A stretch of DNA of 53,237 nt, taken from assembly GCA_016789725.1 (NCBI GenBank), contig JAEUQN010000030.1, forward strand, positions 1-53,237, given 5' to 3'. The notes under the pieces were generated by a model. It was not told the origin of the DNA and made no database searches. It was given only the letters and a program-made list of their open reading frames with translations. Of the stretch, positions 43,521 through 53,232 are shown piece after piece (the first letter of the stretch is position 1; every line of letters starts with the position of its first letter). The DNA comes from Blastocatellia bacterium (GTDB lineage: Bacteria; Acidobacteriota; Blastocatellia; RBC074). Both the position numbers and the translations under genes were made by a program.

Positions 43521-44408
43521 ATGTCGCTGAATCGCGTTGCAGTACTGATTTTATTAGTTGCCCTTGCCAGCTCAGTAACCTTGAGCCAACCGAAAAGAGA
43601 TGTGCGGGAAGTGCGCGTGATGAGTTACAACATCCGCTACGGCACCGCCAATGATGGCGAGAATCACTGGGACAAACGCAAAGAATTCCTGCTCGCAACG
43701 ATCCAGGCATTTGACCCTGATTTGCTCGGCACACAGGAAACGCTGGGGTTTCAGCGCGATTATCTGGCCGAGCATTTGCCCCAATACGAAGTGTTGGGCG
43801 TGGGCCGGGATGACGGTCAGGAAAAAGGCGAAATGACGGCGTTGTATTTCAAACGCGACCGCTTTGAAAAACTGGATGGCGGGCATTTCTGGCTGAGCGA
43901 AACGCCGGATCTTCCCGGCAGCAAAAACTGGGATGCGGCATTAACGCGAATGGTCACGTGGGTCAAGCTGCGAGATCGTCGCCAGCCAAAAGCGAAACCG
44001 CTGATGTTTTTCAATACCCATTTTGATCATCGCGGTACACAGGCTCGGCTCGAATCCGCGCGTTTATTACGTCGCCGCATTGCAGAAGCCAGTAAAACCG
44101 CGCTTGTGATCTTAACGGGTGATTTCAATGCTGGCGACGACAGCGAACCGTATCAGGCCATGTTTGCGCAAACCGGGAAGCAGGCCGCACCGGTCACCGA
44201 CACCTATCGGACGGTCAATCCCAATCGCGTGCCAAACGAAGGAACCTTTTCCGGTTTCAAAGTCATGGCGACCAGCGGGCCGCGTATTGACTGGATTGGC
44301 GTTTCGTCACACTGGAAAACTCTCAGCGCCACTATTGATCGAACCCAGCGCGAAGGCCGGACGCCATCGGATCATTTTCCCGTGACCGCCATTTTGCGAA
44401 GGCGATAA
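43521..44408 (+). CDS. Secreted endonuclease/exonuclease/phosphatase-family hydrolase
   Basis: This 295-aa protein has a signal peptide (MSLNRVAVLILLVALASSVTLS). The EEP fold follows: VMSYNIRYGTANDG, DPDLLGTQE (catalytic Glu), LTGDFNAGDDSEPY (Asp/Asn) and SDHFPVTA (Asp-His). The arrangement resembles exported sphingomyelinase/DNase-like phosphodiesterases. GAGGA lies 8 nt before the ATG at 43521, which sets the start. The substrate is unknown. Confidence 0.92.
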   Translation: MSLNRVAVLILLVALASSVTLSQPKRDVREVRVMSYNIRYGTANDGENHWDKRKEFLLATIQAFDPDLLGTQETLGFQRDYLAEHLPQYEVLGVGRDDGQEKGEMTALYFKRDRFEKLDGGHFWLSETPDLPGSKNWDAALTRMVTWVKLRDRRQPKAKPLMFFNTHFDHRGTQARLESARLLRRRIAEASKTALVILTGDFNAGDDSEPYQAMFAQTGKQAAPVTDTYRTVNPNRVPNEGTFSGFKVMATSGPRIDWIGVSSHWKTLSATIDRTQREGRTPSDHFPVTAILRRR

Positions 44409-44425
44409 GGCACGTCAAAACAAAA

Positions 44426-44461
44426 AATGCCAGATCGTGCGGCGTCGCACCATCTGGCATT
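44426..44461 (-). terminator. Rho-independent terminator of the cytochrome c/copper gene
   Basis: AATGCCAGAT and ATCTGGCATT with an inner GTGCG/CGCAC stem make a 15-bp hairpin. On the minus strand it is followed by TTTTTTG, 22 nt after the stop of the minus-strand gene. On the plus strand there is no U run. Confidence 0.88.
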
Positions 44462-44482
44462 CAGAACCACCAAATCAAACTG

Positions 44483-45757
44483 TTATTGCTCGGAAATGCC
44501 GCTCCCTGTGGATGCCGACTTCGTAGAGGCTAAGGGAGATTTCGTGAACGTATACCAGCCAATCATCATCTCTTCCCAGGTTTGATCGCCCCAACGAACC
44601 GTTGTCGCCGGGTCCGGGTTGAATTTGTTCTTGGGCGAATTATCAAAGAGGGCCACACAATCCAGCCGCGTTCCTTTCGGCAAGTGAATCGGTTCTTTCG
44701 GCTGATAGGTCAACTGCCAATTGAAATCATATTCTGGAACATTGAGCAGCACTTCTGACCGCCCATCGGGATACACTGCGGTGTAGTTGAACGCTTTGCC
44801 ACGCACATGCATGTGTGGCGTGAAAGAAGTGATCCACACGTCTTCGGTAAAGGTCTTGGACGCTTTGACCTCATGGCTTGGCGCTCCGGGAGGAATCGCA
44901 AAACGAACATTGATCGCGTTACCGGTTTCCAACAATCGCTTGCCCGGCTCTTTGGCAAACACAAAGCCAATTCGGGTGCGATCTTTGGCGGGCGTACCAT
45001 TGGTCGTGTAGTGCATTTGGAAGACGATATTGCTGCCTTTTTTGATCAGCCGCGCCATATCCTGCCCGTAATGAATTCCGGTTTTATTGGGCGTAATGCC
45101 GCCCAGATGAATGCGTCCGCCTCGCAGATCACCTTCGCCGCCCGCCGAGGTATCTTTCACTCCGGCATCCTGCGCATAAGCAATGACGTGATGCACATTG
45201 CTGCGATTGCCGGGACGAATTTCCATCGCCTGAATCCATTTGTCTTCGGTGAAATTAGTCGGCATGGAAAAGTACAGATACGGAATCGTACCGTCCGCCG
45301 GGATGCTGTATTCCTGCGGCATTTCCAACACAACGTCCGGGTTTCCAATCGTCCAGCCCTCCGCGAATTTCGGCGCGACGGGCAAATCCTTGTCATCGCC
45401 TTTCGGCGCGCCCGCTTCGACCCAGGCGACGATGGTATCAATTTCTTTTTGCGAGAGGCGCGCATCGTTCGCCCACTGTCCAACCTTCGGGTCAGCCGTC
45501 CACGGCGGCATCGTGCGTTTGACAACTTGTTCACGAATGGATTTCGCCCAGGGTCGCGCTTCCTGATAATTCATCAGCGACATCGGGCCGATTTCGCCGG
45601 GACGATGACATTCAGCGCAATTCTTGTACAGAATCGGCGCGACGTCTTTGGTAAACGTGACTTTGGATTGAGCGGGTTTATAGGCGGCGGTCGCCAGCAC
45701 CAGGACAACGGCCAAGCTCGAAAACGCCAGACAGGTACGGAACAGTTTCTTTTTCAT
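44483..45757 (-). CDS. Exported cytochrome c with copper type II monooxygenase-like domain
   Basis: This 424-aa protein has a signal peptide/anchor ([21 protein letters not shown]). Residues ~30-125 are a class I cytochrome c with heme motif [13 protein letters not shown] and distal RTMPPW (Met). Residues ~135-400 resemble a copper type II ascorbate-dependent monooxygenase/PHM core: [17 protein letters not shown] and [12 protein letters not shown] give the His and Met copper-site residues. Reaction and substrate are unknown. The ATG at 45757 has GGGAGA about 6 nt upstream. A strong terminator follows. It is unlinked to other electron-transfer genes in this window. Confidence 0.88.
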   Translation of the reverse strand: MKKKLFRTCLAFSSLAVVLVLATAAYKPAQSKVTFTKDVAPILYKNCAECHRPGEIGPMSLMNYQEARPWAKSIREQVVKRTMPPWTADPKVGQWANDARLSQKEIDTIVAWVEAGAPKGDDKDLPVAPKFAEGWTIGNPDVVLEMPQEYSIPADGTIPYLYFSMPTNFTEDKWIQAMEIRPGNRSNVHHVIAYAQDAGVKDTSAGGEGDLRGGRIHLGGITPNKTGIHYGQDMARLIKKGSNIVFQMHYTTNGTPAKDRTRIGFVFAKEPGKRLLETGNAINVRFAIPPGAPSHEVKASKTFTEDVWITSFTPHMHVRGKAFNYTAVYPDGRSEVLLNVPEYDFNWQLTYQPKEPIHLPKGTRLDCVALFDNSPKNKFNPDPATTVRWGDQTWEEMMIGWYTFTKSPLASTKSASTGSGISEQ

Positions 45758-45889
45758 TAGATGTCTCCCTTGGATTGGACAATGAACAGTTGAATCCAGA
45801 ACGCGTAACATCTTAATCGCTGACCGACCGGTCAGCAAGACAAACTTCGCCTGACAGATATTTTTTTTGACGAATTCCTCGTTCTGAAG

Positions 45890-46363
45890 CTATGACGACA
45901 CGATAGCCTGCAAATGTCCCAGGTGGTTGAGGTCATGTCCAGCCATAATTTCCAGCAATAGATTCACGGTTTGCGGCCCCATCGCAGGATTTGACAACGC
46001 GGTTGCCCGCTGCGCTTCACTCAAGCCGCGAAATAGCAACAGGTCAAATTGTCGCAAACTGCAAAACGCTTCCAGCGCGGTTGGCCCATCAATCACGGTT
46101 TCACTGTTCATCCAGTCATCCTGATCGAAAGGTTGTGCGACATAGTTTTCAACCGCCAACGCCTGTCGGATGCGTTGACTGAAACCGATTTCGCACTGCG
46201 CCAGATGGGTCAGGATTTGCGCCACATTCCACTTCCCTTCTTCGTAGGTGCGCGAAAAAGCGTCGGGGCCAATTCGTTCGATCTCGGCCCGAATGCGTAT
46301 GGGAGTTGCGGCCAAAACCGCGAGCGGGTCACGGTCGCCTAAATAACTTGCATAAGGATTCAT
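45890..46363 (-). CDS. DinB-family four-helix metal-binding protein
   Basis: Residues in this 157-aa protein fit the DinB/YfiT bundle: WNVAQILTHLAQCE with a metal His, then AGHDLNHLGHLQAI with HxxxH. Members include thiol-dependent transferases and damage-inducible proteins of unknown reaction. The start is 4 nt after the Bax1-type nuclease stop, so it ends the XPB-Bax1 transcript. Confidence 0.9.
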   Translation of the reverse strand: MNPYASYLGDRDPLAVLAATPIRIRAEIERIGPDAFSRTYEEGKWNVAQILTHLAQCEIGFSQRIRQALAVENYVAQPFDQDDWMNSETVIDGPTALEAFCSLRQFDLLLFRGLSEAQRATALSNPAMGPQTVNLLLEIMAGHDLNHLGHLQAIVSS

Positions 46364-46367
46364 TCGA

Positions 46368-47543
46368 TTACTCCGATAAATTGGTTAAAGCTGAACGCAA
46401 TGCGCGCGCGTCCAGCGAGGTTTTATAGACCAGCACATTCGCTGGCAGAATTGTCGGCTCATCACGGCTGCCGCGCCATTCTTCCGATACGGCCAGCAGG
46501 AAATTGCGCATCCCGCCTCGCGCGAATTCCTGCAATCGCTGCTGCAAATAACGCGGCGTCCAAAAGCCGAACAGCTCGATGTACACGGCCCGACCGCCGC
46601 GACTTGCTTTCAAGTCCGGCGCAAACGCCGTCTCGCCTAAATCAATCACTTCCGCACAACGTTCGAGCGTCCATTCGTTGTCCGCCCATTTCGCAAGCAG
46701 CTTTTCCAGCATCGGGTTATCTTCGCTCGAAGTATCAAATTGTGCGGCGTACAACTGCTTTTGTTCGCTGTTGAGTTCATAGAAAATCGGTTTGCTTTTG
46801 GATTCAATCTCCGCGCGCAATCGCCACCCCTGACACGCCAGCAACGCAGGCAGAAACACGGCCATTTGAATGCCATATTTTTGCGAGCGATGAAAGAGCG
46901 ACACCGGCCCGCTCAATCGGATTTCATAGCCGCGCGCCGCGCTGCCGCGAATCGAATGAATCAACCGATAATATTTGATCGCCTCAAACAATTGCCGATA
47001 ACCCAATGGCGATTGCGGCTCCACCCACAACGTCAACTCAACGCACCGATAAAACAACGCCTGCGCCTGCGCCAGATTGTATTCATCCAGCAACGCCCGC
47101 GCCTCCAAATCCTCAAACGAAACCAGCTTTTGATTGTCGTGCAAATCAGCGTACAGGCTGTCGAGTATCTGCTCCGCCGGAACGTTCAATTCTTCCGCCG
47201 CGAGCGCGAGGACAGCCTCTCGATCCAGCACCGGATGATGCGCGAAGGCGCGTAAAAACAGGCTGCGCCGCAATTCCGCCGGTTCCATCGGGGCGACGGT
47301 TTCAAATTCGCAACGATCCACGAGCAGCTTAATCAGCCCACGCAAAATCCGGTAATCCGTGCCGACGCCGATGTAATCATCCAACGCCTTTTGCAATACG
47401 CTGCGCCGCCGTTGTTGATGCTCGCGCACGAGCAGAATCAAATCGTCCGCCGCCTGTAAATACTCTTCGGCGTCAGGATTCAGGTAACGCGGTCGAATCT
47501 GATCGCCGCGCGTCCAACTCATTGCCAGATCACTTGTGAGCAT
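46368..47543 (-). CDS. Bax1-like nuclease (DUF790), XPB partner
   Basis: This 391-aa protein starts MLTSDLAMSWTRGDQIRPRY and has a long helical middle part. The restriction-endonuclease-like core is APDLKASRGGRAVYIELFGFWT, with the Asp and Glu of a PD-(D/E)XK site, which in archaeal Bax1 cuts DNA near the XPB helicase. The XPB gene is 496 nt upstream in the same operon, with one small gene between. The start is the ATG at 47543; no strong RBS is visible. Length fits the family. Confidence 0.9.
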   Translation of the reverse strand: MLTSDLAMSWTRGDQIRPRYLNPDAEEYLQAADDLILLVREHQQRRRSVLQKALDDYIGVGTDYRILRGLIKLLVDRCEFETVAPMEPAELRRSLFLRAFAHHPVLDREAVLALAAEELNVPAEQILDSLYADLHDNQKLVSFEDLEARALLDEYNLAQAQALFYRCVELTLWVEPQSPLGYRQLFEAIKYYRLIHSIRGSAARGYEIRLSGPVSLFHRSQKYGIQMAVFLPALLACQGWRLRAEIESKSKPIFYELNSEQKQLYAAQFDTSSEDNPMLEKLLAKWADNEWTLERCAEVIDLGETAFAPDLKASRGGRAVYIELFGFWTPRYLQQRLQEFARGGMRNFLLAVSEEWRGSRDEPTILPANVLVYKTSLDARALRSALTNLSE

Positions 47544-47567
47544 AAAATCTCAATGCACGACAGAATC

Positions 47568-48008
47568 TCAGGGCGTTTCATTGATCATTTCCGAGAGTTT
47601 GATTTCCTCAGAGTGATAAATCTGAATTCTCGAAGCGATGACAACAAATGTAATAACTTCTTTTACGCCTTTTGATGAAAATTCAAATCGGTATCCATCT
47701 TCATAGCCTTGTTGATTGATGAGCAACCAAATCCACTCCAACAATTTTCCAGTCACTTTATCCCAAGGGTTAAGCGATGTTGCCTCCTTCACATAGCAAT
47801 CCTCGCGGACTCTTAATTCACTTAACTCAATCTGAATTGTATCGAAATCCGTTTCGGCATAGATGGTTACGACGACTCCTTCAAATTGCAGTTCAACGGC
47901 ATCTATCCAATCCTTTCTATTCAGCCCGCTGTTGTAGACTGAATAACGAACAGCAAGAAGTTTCCCAGCCGCTTCAAACAATGCCCTGATTTGATTGGAA
48001 TTAGACAT
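47568..48008 (-). CDS. Small protein of unknown function between XPB and Bax1 (DUF6334-like?)
   Basis: This 146-aa protein has no signal peptide. The region KDWIDAVELQFEGVVVTIYA, followed by DFDTIQIELSELRV, resembles a small fold found in immunity-like families (from memory, DUF6334); this is a weak assignment. The rest is alternating beta and helix (ITFVVIASRIQIYHSEEIKL). The ATG at 48008 is taken; a TTG at 48026 is possible. It lies 30 nt after XPB and 24 nt before Bax1, in the same direction, and its AT-richer codons suggest insertion into the pair. Confidence 0.7.
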   Translation of the reverse strand: MSNSNQIRALFEAAGKLLAVRYSVYNSGLNRKDWIDAVELQFEGVVVTIYAETDFDTIQIELSELRVREDCYVKEATSLNPWDKVTGKLLEWIWLLINQQGYEDGYRFEFSSKGVKEVITFVVIASRIQIYHSEEIKLSEMINETP

Positions 48009-48038
48009 CTGCTTTTCTGATTTCAAAAGTTGTTACTC

Positions 48039-49448
48039 TCAGCCTTTCAACTGCGGCTCCAGGCTCTCCTGCACGCTATGAAATTGGCGCGTGTCGCTGC
48101 GGCGTTGACTGATGTGTTCTTCGGTCGTTTCGCTCGTCACGACTTCGTACAACACCGCTTCTTTGTCCTCCTGTTTGCGCAGGATGCGACCGAGTCGTTG
48201 AATGTGTTCGCGCGTCGAACCAGAACCGGACAACACAATTGCGACCGCCGCTGCGGGAATGTTCACGCCTTCATTCAAAACCTTCGAGGTGGCGAGCGCC
48301 AGCACCTCGCCGCGATTGAATGCTTCGAGCCAGGCTTTGCGTTCCTTGATCGGCGTTTCGTGCGTGATCGCAGGGATCAGAAACTGCTCCGAGATGCGAT
48401 AGACCATTTCGTTTTCTGCTGTAAAAATCAACACGCGCTCGCGTTTGTGACGTTGTAACAATTCGGTCAAAACCTGAAGTTTGGCCTCGGTTCCGAGCGC
48501 GATGCGTTTGGATTCCCGGTACGCAAACATCGCGGCGCGCCCCGCCTCGCTGCGGGCGCTTGCAATCACAAACAACTGCCAGCCTTGCACGCTGCTCAAG
48601 CGAATGTTTTGGGACGCGATGAATTCCCGATAAATGCTGCGGGCTTTTTCATACGCGGCGCGCTCTGCCGGATTCAACTGCACGCGAATGCGGACGATGC
48701 TGTAATCCGCTAAAAACTCCCCGGCAAGTTGCTGTGCTTCGAGGCGATAAATAATGGGTCCCAACAAATCCGCCAACAACGCTTCGCCGCCGTCCGCCCG
48801 TTCGGGCGTCGCCGTTAATCCGAGCCGAAACGGCGCAATCGCCATCTCTGCGGCGTAGCGATAGACGTCGCCGGGCAAGTGATGGCATTCATCGCAAATC
48901 AACAAACCGAATTGATTGCCGAGCCGCTCCATAAATCGAAATGCTGAGGCGTAGGTCGTAATCGTGATCGCACCGACTTCAAAATAGCCGCCGCCGATCA
49001 GACCAACTTCGACGTTGAAGCTCGACAACATCAGGTCGTACCACTGATTCATCAGGTCGAGCGTTGGCACGATGACTAAGGTTTGCCGCTTCGTCAGTTC
49101 AATCGCCATCTGCGCAACAAAGCTTTTGCCTGCGCCGGTCGGCAGTACGATCACGCCGCGTCGGCCTGACACTTTCCATTGCTCGATGGATTCAACCTGA
49201 TAGGGTCGCGGTTCGGTGAAGAGTTTCGGCTGAAATTCAAAATCGTGATAATTGCGGGCCTGGTCTTCGTGGGGAATTTGCTGGCGAGTGAGTTCGCGGA
49301 CGATTTGCCGATACGCCATCGCAGGCGCGCGCCAACGCCGCACTCGCGCATCCCATCGAAAGGCCGAGGAAACATTCATTGTCTCTTCAGCCCCGTCCAA
49401 CACCAACGTGCCAGCATCGTAGCGAATTGTAAGCGCGGTCTGACTCAT
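48039..49448 (-). CDS. XPB-like DEAD/DEAH-box DNA repair helicase
   Basis: This 469-aa SF2 helicase has Q-region RPYQVESIEQW, Walker A LPTGAGKS, Walker B DECHH (DExH), TATPERADGGE (motif III, then the XPB thumb-like region), SKVLNEGVNIPAA and the arginine finger motif VI QRLGRILRK. The short N-terminal damage-recognition-type domain (RYDAGTLVLDGAEETMNVSS) and the overall size match bacterial/archaeal XPB. In archaea XPB unwinds and Bax1 cuts DNA; the Bax1 gene is downstream in this operon. No RBS is obvious. Confidence 0.93.
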   Translation of the reverse strand: MSQTALTIRYDAGTLVLDGAEETMNVSSAFRWDARVRRWRAPAMAYRQIVRELTRQQIPHEDQARNYHDFEFQPKLFTEPRPYQVESIEQWKVSGRRGVIVLPTGAGKSFVAQMAIELTKRQTLVIVPTLDLMNQWYDLMLSSFNVEVGLIGGGYFEVGAITITTYASAFRFMERLGNQFGLLICDECHHLPGDVYRYAAEMAIAPFRLGLTATPERADGGEALLADLLGPIIYRLEAQQLAGEFLADYSIVRIRVQLNPAERAAYEKARSIYREFIASQNIRLSSVQGWQLFVIASARSEAGRAAMFAYRESKRIALGTEAKLQVLTELLQRHKRERVLIFTAENEMVYRISEQFLIPAITHETPIKERKAWLEAFNRGEVLALATSKVLNEGVNIPAAAVAIVLSGSGSTREHIQRLGRILRKQEDKEAVLYEVVTSETTEEHISQRRSDTRQFHSVQESLEPQLKG

Positions 49449-49499
49449 TGCCAGACAGGAGTATCACAACTGCGTCGTGCCCGGCAAATTGGCCTGCTC

Positions 49500-50720
49500 T
49501 CAAACCATCCAAAACAAAAAAGCGGCGTGATCGCGGCCTGTGGCTTGGGCGATGATGCGTTGCCAAAGCTTGTGTCCGTTGGCCCCGTTTGTCAGCACCA
49601 CAACGCCGGAGCGGCGCTGCGGGTCACCAAGCATAAACGCCTTCCAGGTGCCATTGTCGCCCCAATGCCAGAAGCACGTGCGCCCGCCTTCGATTTCCAA
49701 TCCCAGGCCCACGCCCCAGGCAATCGCGCTGTTGATTTTGATCTGTGGCGTCAGCATTTCGCGGCGGGTTGCTTCCATCAGACTAACAGCATCCGGCGAT
49801 GATTTATCCAACAGACGAAGCATGAATTGCGCATATTCAGAGGCCGTTGTGACCAAACTGGCGGCGCTGTTGGGCGTCATGAAATTGGGGAAAGGCGGCA
49901 AGTCCGGTTGCACTTCCTGCATTGCGCGCACCTGATCCTCATAGCGCCACGAAGCCATCGGTTTGTTCCATTGCTTCGCCAAATCCCAAAATTTCTGCCG
50001 CTGCTGCGGGCCGCCAAATTCGGACGGAACGCCGCGCGAATTGTGCCCGGCAGCAAAATTCGCGTCGTGTTCGGGTTGGCGAATATAACTGCTGCGTTTC
50101 ATTCCCAACGGTTGCAGCACGCGCTCGCGCATCACTTCTTCAAAACCGCGCCCGGTGATTTGCTCAACGACGCGTTGCAGCAGGAAGAAGCCTTCGCCCG
50201 AATACGAAAACTTCTCGCCGGGATTGAAGGCAAACTGCAACTCGTTGCCTTTCGCAAAACGCCAGTTCTGCCAACCCGTCGAATGCGTCAAAGCGTGGCG
50301 CGCAGTGATCTGTTTCGCGCGCGGATCATTGGGCAAATCAGAGGCGCTCAGATAGCTGACCAACGGGCGATCCAGATCAATCAACTTCTCTTCGCGCATT
50401 TTCAGGACGGCATAACTGAAGACCACTTTGCTCAACGAAGCCGCCGGAAAAATCGTGTCCACATCCACTGCCGCTTTGGTGTTGACATCACGGACGCCAA
50501 AACCGCGCGCCCAGGCAACTTGGCCCTCATTGATGAGCGCGATAGAAAGCCCCGGCACATTGGCGAGTTCCATCATTTGCGGCAAGCGCGCCAGAAAAGC
50601 GTCCGACAACGTGCCAGCCGGTGGCTTCGCGCGTTGTGCGGTGGGGGCGGAGTTCATCGCAACAGAAGCGAGCAAGGCTCCGCCCGATTGTTGAAGCCAT
50701 TGACGGCGTGCAGAATTCAT
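49500..50720 (-). CDS. Exported serine beta-lactamase-like hydrolase (class C / DD-peptidase type)
   Basis: This 406-aa protein has a Tat-like signal (MNSARRQWLQQSGGALLASV). The acylated Ser is in FPAASLSKVVF (SxxK). YSGEGF is the Tyr motif (YSG in place of YxN), and HWGDNGTW provides the HxG motif. The family also includes esterases and D-aminopeptidases, so antibiotic hydrolysis is not implied. AGAGG lies 6 nt before the ATG at 50720. The ADOP gene upstream is on the same strand; the spacing is 38 nt. Confidence 0.92.
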   Translation of the reverse strand: MNSARRQWLQQSGGALLASVAMNSAPTAQRAKPPAGTLSDAFLARLPQMMELANVPGLSIALINEGQVAWARGFGVRDVNTKAAVDVDTIFPAASLSKVVFSYAVLKMREEKLIDLDRPLVSYLSASDLPNDPRAKQITARHALTHSTGWQNWRFAKGNELQFAFNPGEKFSYSGEGFFLLQRVVEQITGRGFEEVMRERVLQPLGMKRSSYIRQPEHDANFAAGHNSRGVPSEFGGPQQRQKFWDLAKQWNKPMASWRYEDQVRAMQEVQPDLPPFPNFMTPNSAASLVTTASEYAQFMLRLLDKSSPDAVSLMEATRREMLTPQIKINSAIAWGVGLGLEIEGGRTCFWHWGDNGTWKAFMLGDPQRRSGVVVLTNGANGHKLWQRIIAQATGRDHAAFLFWMV

Positions 50721-50758
50721 AGGCAACCTCTTTTATTCACCACTTTTATTCACTGCTT

Positions 50759-53182
50759 TTACTCGCTACGGAGCGCGATGAGCGGATCCACTTTTGTGGC
50801 ACGCCGCGCGGGAACCCAACAAGCCAGCAAAGCAACTGACACCAAAACGCCGATAACCGTGGCAAAGGTCAGTGGGTCACTGGCGCTCACTTCAAATAAT
50901 AAACTGCTGAGCAACCGCATCAGGGCCAGCGCGGCGGCGGCTCCAAGAGCGACGCCCGTCAACGCCAATGACAGTCCCTGTTTCAGCACCATTTTCAAGA
51001 TGTCCGAAACACCTGCACCCAAGGCCATGCGGATGCCGATGTCATGCGTTTGCTGGCTAACCGAATACGAAACAATGCCGTAAATGCCAATAGCCGCCAG
51101 CAGCAAAGCGACGGCGGCAAACAGTCCCACCAGAAACGCCGGGAAGCGACGCAAAAACGCGGCGGAGCTATTTTCGATCATCGTGTCCATCGTTCGCACA
51201 TTGAAGAGCGCAACCTCCGGCTCCAAGGTGCGGCATTCGTTGCGGATGGCGTTTGCCAACGTATTGGGATCACCGCTCGCACGCACCACCAAACTGGTAG
51301 CCATTGGCGCATTACGCAGGAAAGGCATATACAGCACTGGCCTCATTGCGTGATCCAACCCGGTAATTTTGACATCGCCGACGACTCCGACAATTTCTGT
51401 CGCCTGATCCGGGAAGGCCGGGGCAACCAGCCGCCGTCCGATTGGATCGCGCCCGCTGAACAATTTGTCCGCGAGCGTTTTGTTAATGATGGCCGTGCGA
51501 GGCGCATCCGCCGTATCGCGGTCGGTAAAAAGTCGCCCCTGAAGAAGCGGGACGCCAAGCGTTGGCAGATAACTGGCATTGATGATACGGAAATTGGCTT
51601 CTGTGTCCTGCCCCGGTGGCGGGACAGGATCGCCTTCGACAATGAAGCGCGTCGTGTTTCCCTGCGTTAGCGGCAGAATGTCCACGGTGCCTGCACCCAT
51701 AACACCAGGTAACGCTGAGAGACGGGTTTGTAGTTGTTCGTGAAAGTTCAGGATGCGACCTGGCTCGGTATATTTACTGGCGGGCAAAACTATCGTCATC
51801 GTCAACAGATTATTTGGATCGAAACCGAGATTGACCTGCATCAATCGCCAGAGGCTTTTCAGCATCAACCCCGCCCCAACCAACAACACGACCGCCAGCG
51901 CGATTTCCGTCACAACCAACGCGCCGCGCAATCGTTGCCGCACACCGCCCACCGAAGCGCGTCCGCCTTCCTTCAAGACTTCGTGCAAATCAAGGCGCGA
52001 AGCCTGGAGCGCGGGCGCAAGCCCAAACACAATGCCCGTCAACATTGACAGAGCAAACGCAAATGCCAGCACGCCCGCATCAAGGCGCAACGATTTCAGA
52101 AACGGCATTGCGTTCAGTTGATTGTCCGGCAAGGCCGCCACTATCGCATCTACGCCCCAGAAACCGATGAGCACCCCGCCGAGGCCGCCCAGCAACGACA
52201 AGAGCATCGCTTCGGTCAGTAATTGCCGAAGGATGCGGCCTCGCGTTGCGCCTAATGCAGCGCGAATCGCAATTTCTTTTTGCCGCGTCAACGACCGCGA
52301 CAGCAACAAACTGGCGATATTGGCGCACACCATTAACAATACAAATCCAACTGCGCCCAACAGCGCCAGCAACATGGGTTTAATAGAACCTGTTACTTGC
52401 TCCTGCAAGGGAAGCAGAAAGGCGGAGGTTCCGCCGTGCGATTCCTGATGATCTTGCGCGATACGACTGGCAACGACGCTCACTTCGGATTTTGCTTGCT
52501 CTAAACTGATGCCGGAGCGCAACCGCGCAATCAGGTTCGTGCCGTGCATAAATCGTCGCGTCAATTGATTCGGAGTCGGTTGATACGGTAGCCATAAATC
52601 CGCCGGGCGCAATGCAAACTGAAAGCTCGCGGGCAGCACACCAATGACCGTGTGGCTGTTGCCGTTGATCGTCAGGGCTTGCCCAATGATTTTGGGATCG
52701 CCGCCAAACATTCGCTGCCACAGACCGTACGTCAGCACTGTCACACGTTCAGTTCCTGGCTGATCTTCGCCCGCTTTGAAGCTGCGTCCCAATACAGGCT
52801 CGACGCCCAACACCGCAAAGAAATTTGCCGACACCGCAGGCGCGAAAATGCGTTGTGCTTCGCCGCGACCTGACAGAATAGCGCCTCCGCCCGTGTAGGC
52901 GGCAAGGCCATCGAACGCCTGAATGCGTTGATAGTCCTGATAATCGGGATAGGAAAATTCGCGTTGTGGAAATTCCTGACGCGGCGTTGTTTCCCACACG
53001 TGGTAAAGCTGCTCCGGCGCTTTGTATGGCAATCCTCGCAACAAAGCGGCGTCGACAACCGTAAAAATCGCCGTGTTCGCGCCAATGCCGAGCGCTAACG
53101 TCAAGATGGCGGTCAACGCAAAGCCCGGTTTTTGCAGTAGCATTCGCACACCGTAGAACAGGTCTTGTAGCAGGGTTTGCAT
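50759..53182 (-). CDS. ADOP-family ABC permease (MacB-like, duplicated orphan permease)
   Basis: This 807-aa protein has an N-terminal extension, MQTLLQDLFYGVRMLLQKPG, typical of the family. MacB-type halves follow. First half: ALTAILTLALGIGANTAIFT membrane segment, a periplasmic domain (PEQLYHVWETTP...), then membrane segments. Second half: LTEIALAVVLLVGAG membrane segment, another periplasmic domain and C-terminal membrane helices (about 680-800). Known from Acidobacteria as orphan duplicated permeases not encoded beside their ATPase. An unpaired MacB/LolD-type ATPase is encoded at 15.8 kb, but pairing is a guess. AGGAGA is a few nt before the ATG. Confidence 0.93.
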   Translation of the reverse strand: MQTLLQDLFYGVRMLLQKPGFALTAILTLALGIGANTAIFTVVDAALLRGLPYKAPEQLYHVWETTPRQEFPQREFSYPDYQDYQRIQAFDGLAAYTGGGAILSGRGEAQRIFAPAVSANFFAVLGVEPVLGRSFKAGEDQPGTERVTVLTYGLWQRMFGGDPKIIGQALTINGNSHTVIGVLPASFQFALRPADLWLPYQPTPNQLTRRFMHGTNLIARLRSGISLEQAKSEVSVVASRIAQDHQESHGGTSAFLLPLQEQVTGSIKPMLLALLGAVGFVLLMVCANIASLLLSRSLTRQKEIAIRAALGATRGRILRQLLTEAMLLSLLGGLGGVLIGFWGVDAIVAALPDNQLNAMPFLKSLRLDAGVLAFAFALSMLTGIVFGLAPALQASRLDLHEVLKEGGRASVGGVRQRLRGALVVTEIALAVVLLVGAGLMLKSLWRLMQVNLGFDPNNLLTMTIVLPASKYTEPGRILNFHEQLQTRLSALPGVMGAGTVDILPLTQGNTTRFIVEGDPVPPPGQDTEANFRIINASYLPTLGVPLLQGRLFTDRDTADAPRTAIINKTLADKLFSGRDPIGRRLVAPAFPDQATEIVGVVGDVKITGLDHAMRPVLYMPFLRNAPMATSLVVRASGDPNTLANAIRNECRTLEPEVALFNVRTMDTMIENSSAAFLRRFPAFLVGLFAAVALLLAAIGIYGIVSYSVSQQTHDIGIRMALGAGVSDILKMVLKQGLSLALTGVALGAAAALALMRLLSSLLFEVSASDPLTFATVIGVLVSVALLACWVPARRATKVDPLIALRSE

Positions 53183-53197
53183 AAGTTCTCCTGAAAA

Positions 53198-53232
53198 GTA
53201 GACGGTAGACGGTAGACAGTAGAAGGTAGGAG
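53198..53232. repeat. Heptanucleotide repeat (GTAGACG)2-GTAGACA-GTAGAAG-GTAGGAG
   Basis: Five successive 7-nt units lie just upstream of the ADOP gene, within its leader. It is the fifth array in the window with a 7-nt period. Confidence 0.85.

Noticed and set aside
49500..50720. Antibiotic-resistance beta-lactamase
   Set aside because: SxxK and HxG fit the broad serine hydrolase/DD-peptidase family; the YSG motif and divergence give no support for a true resistance enzyme.
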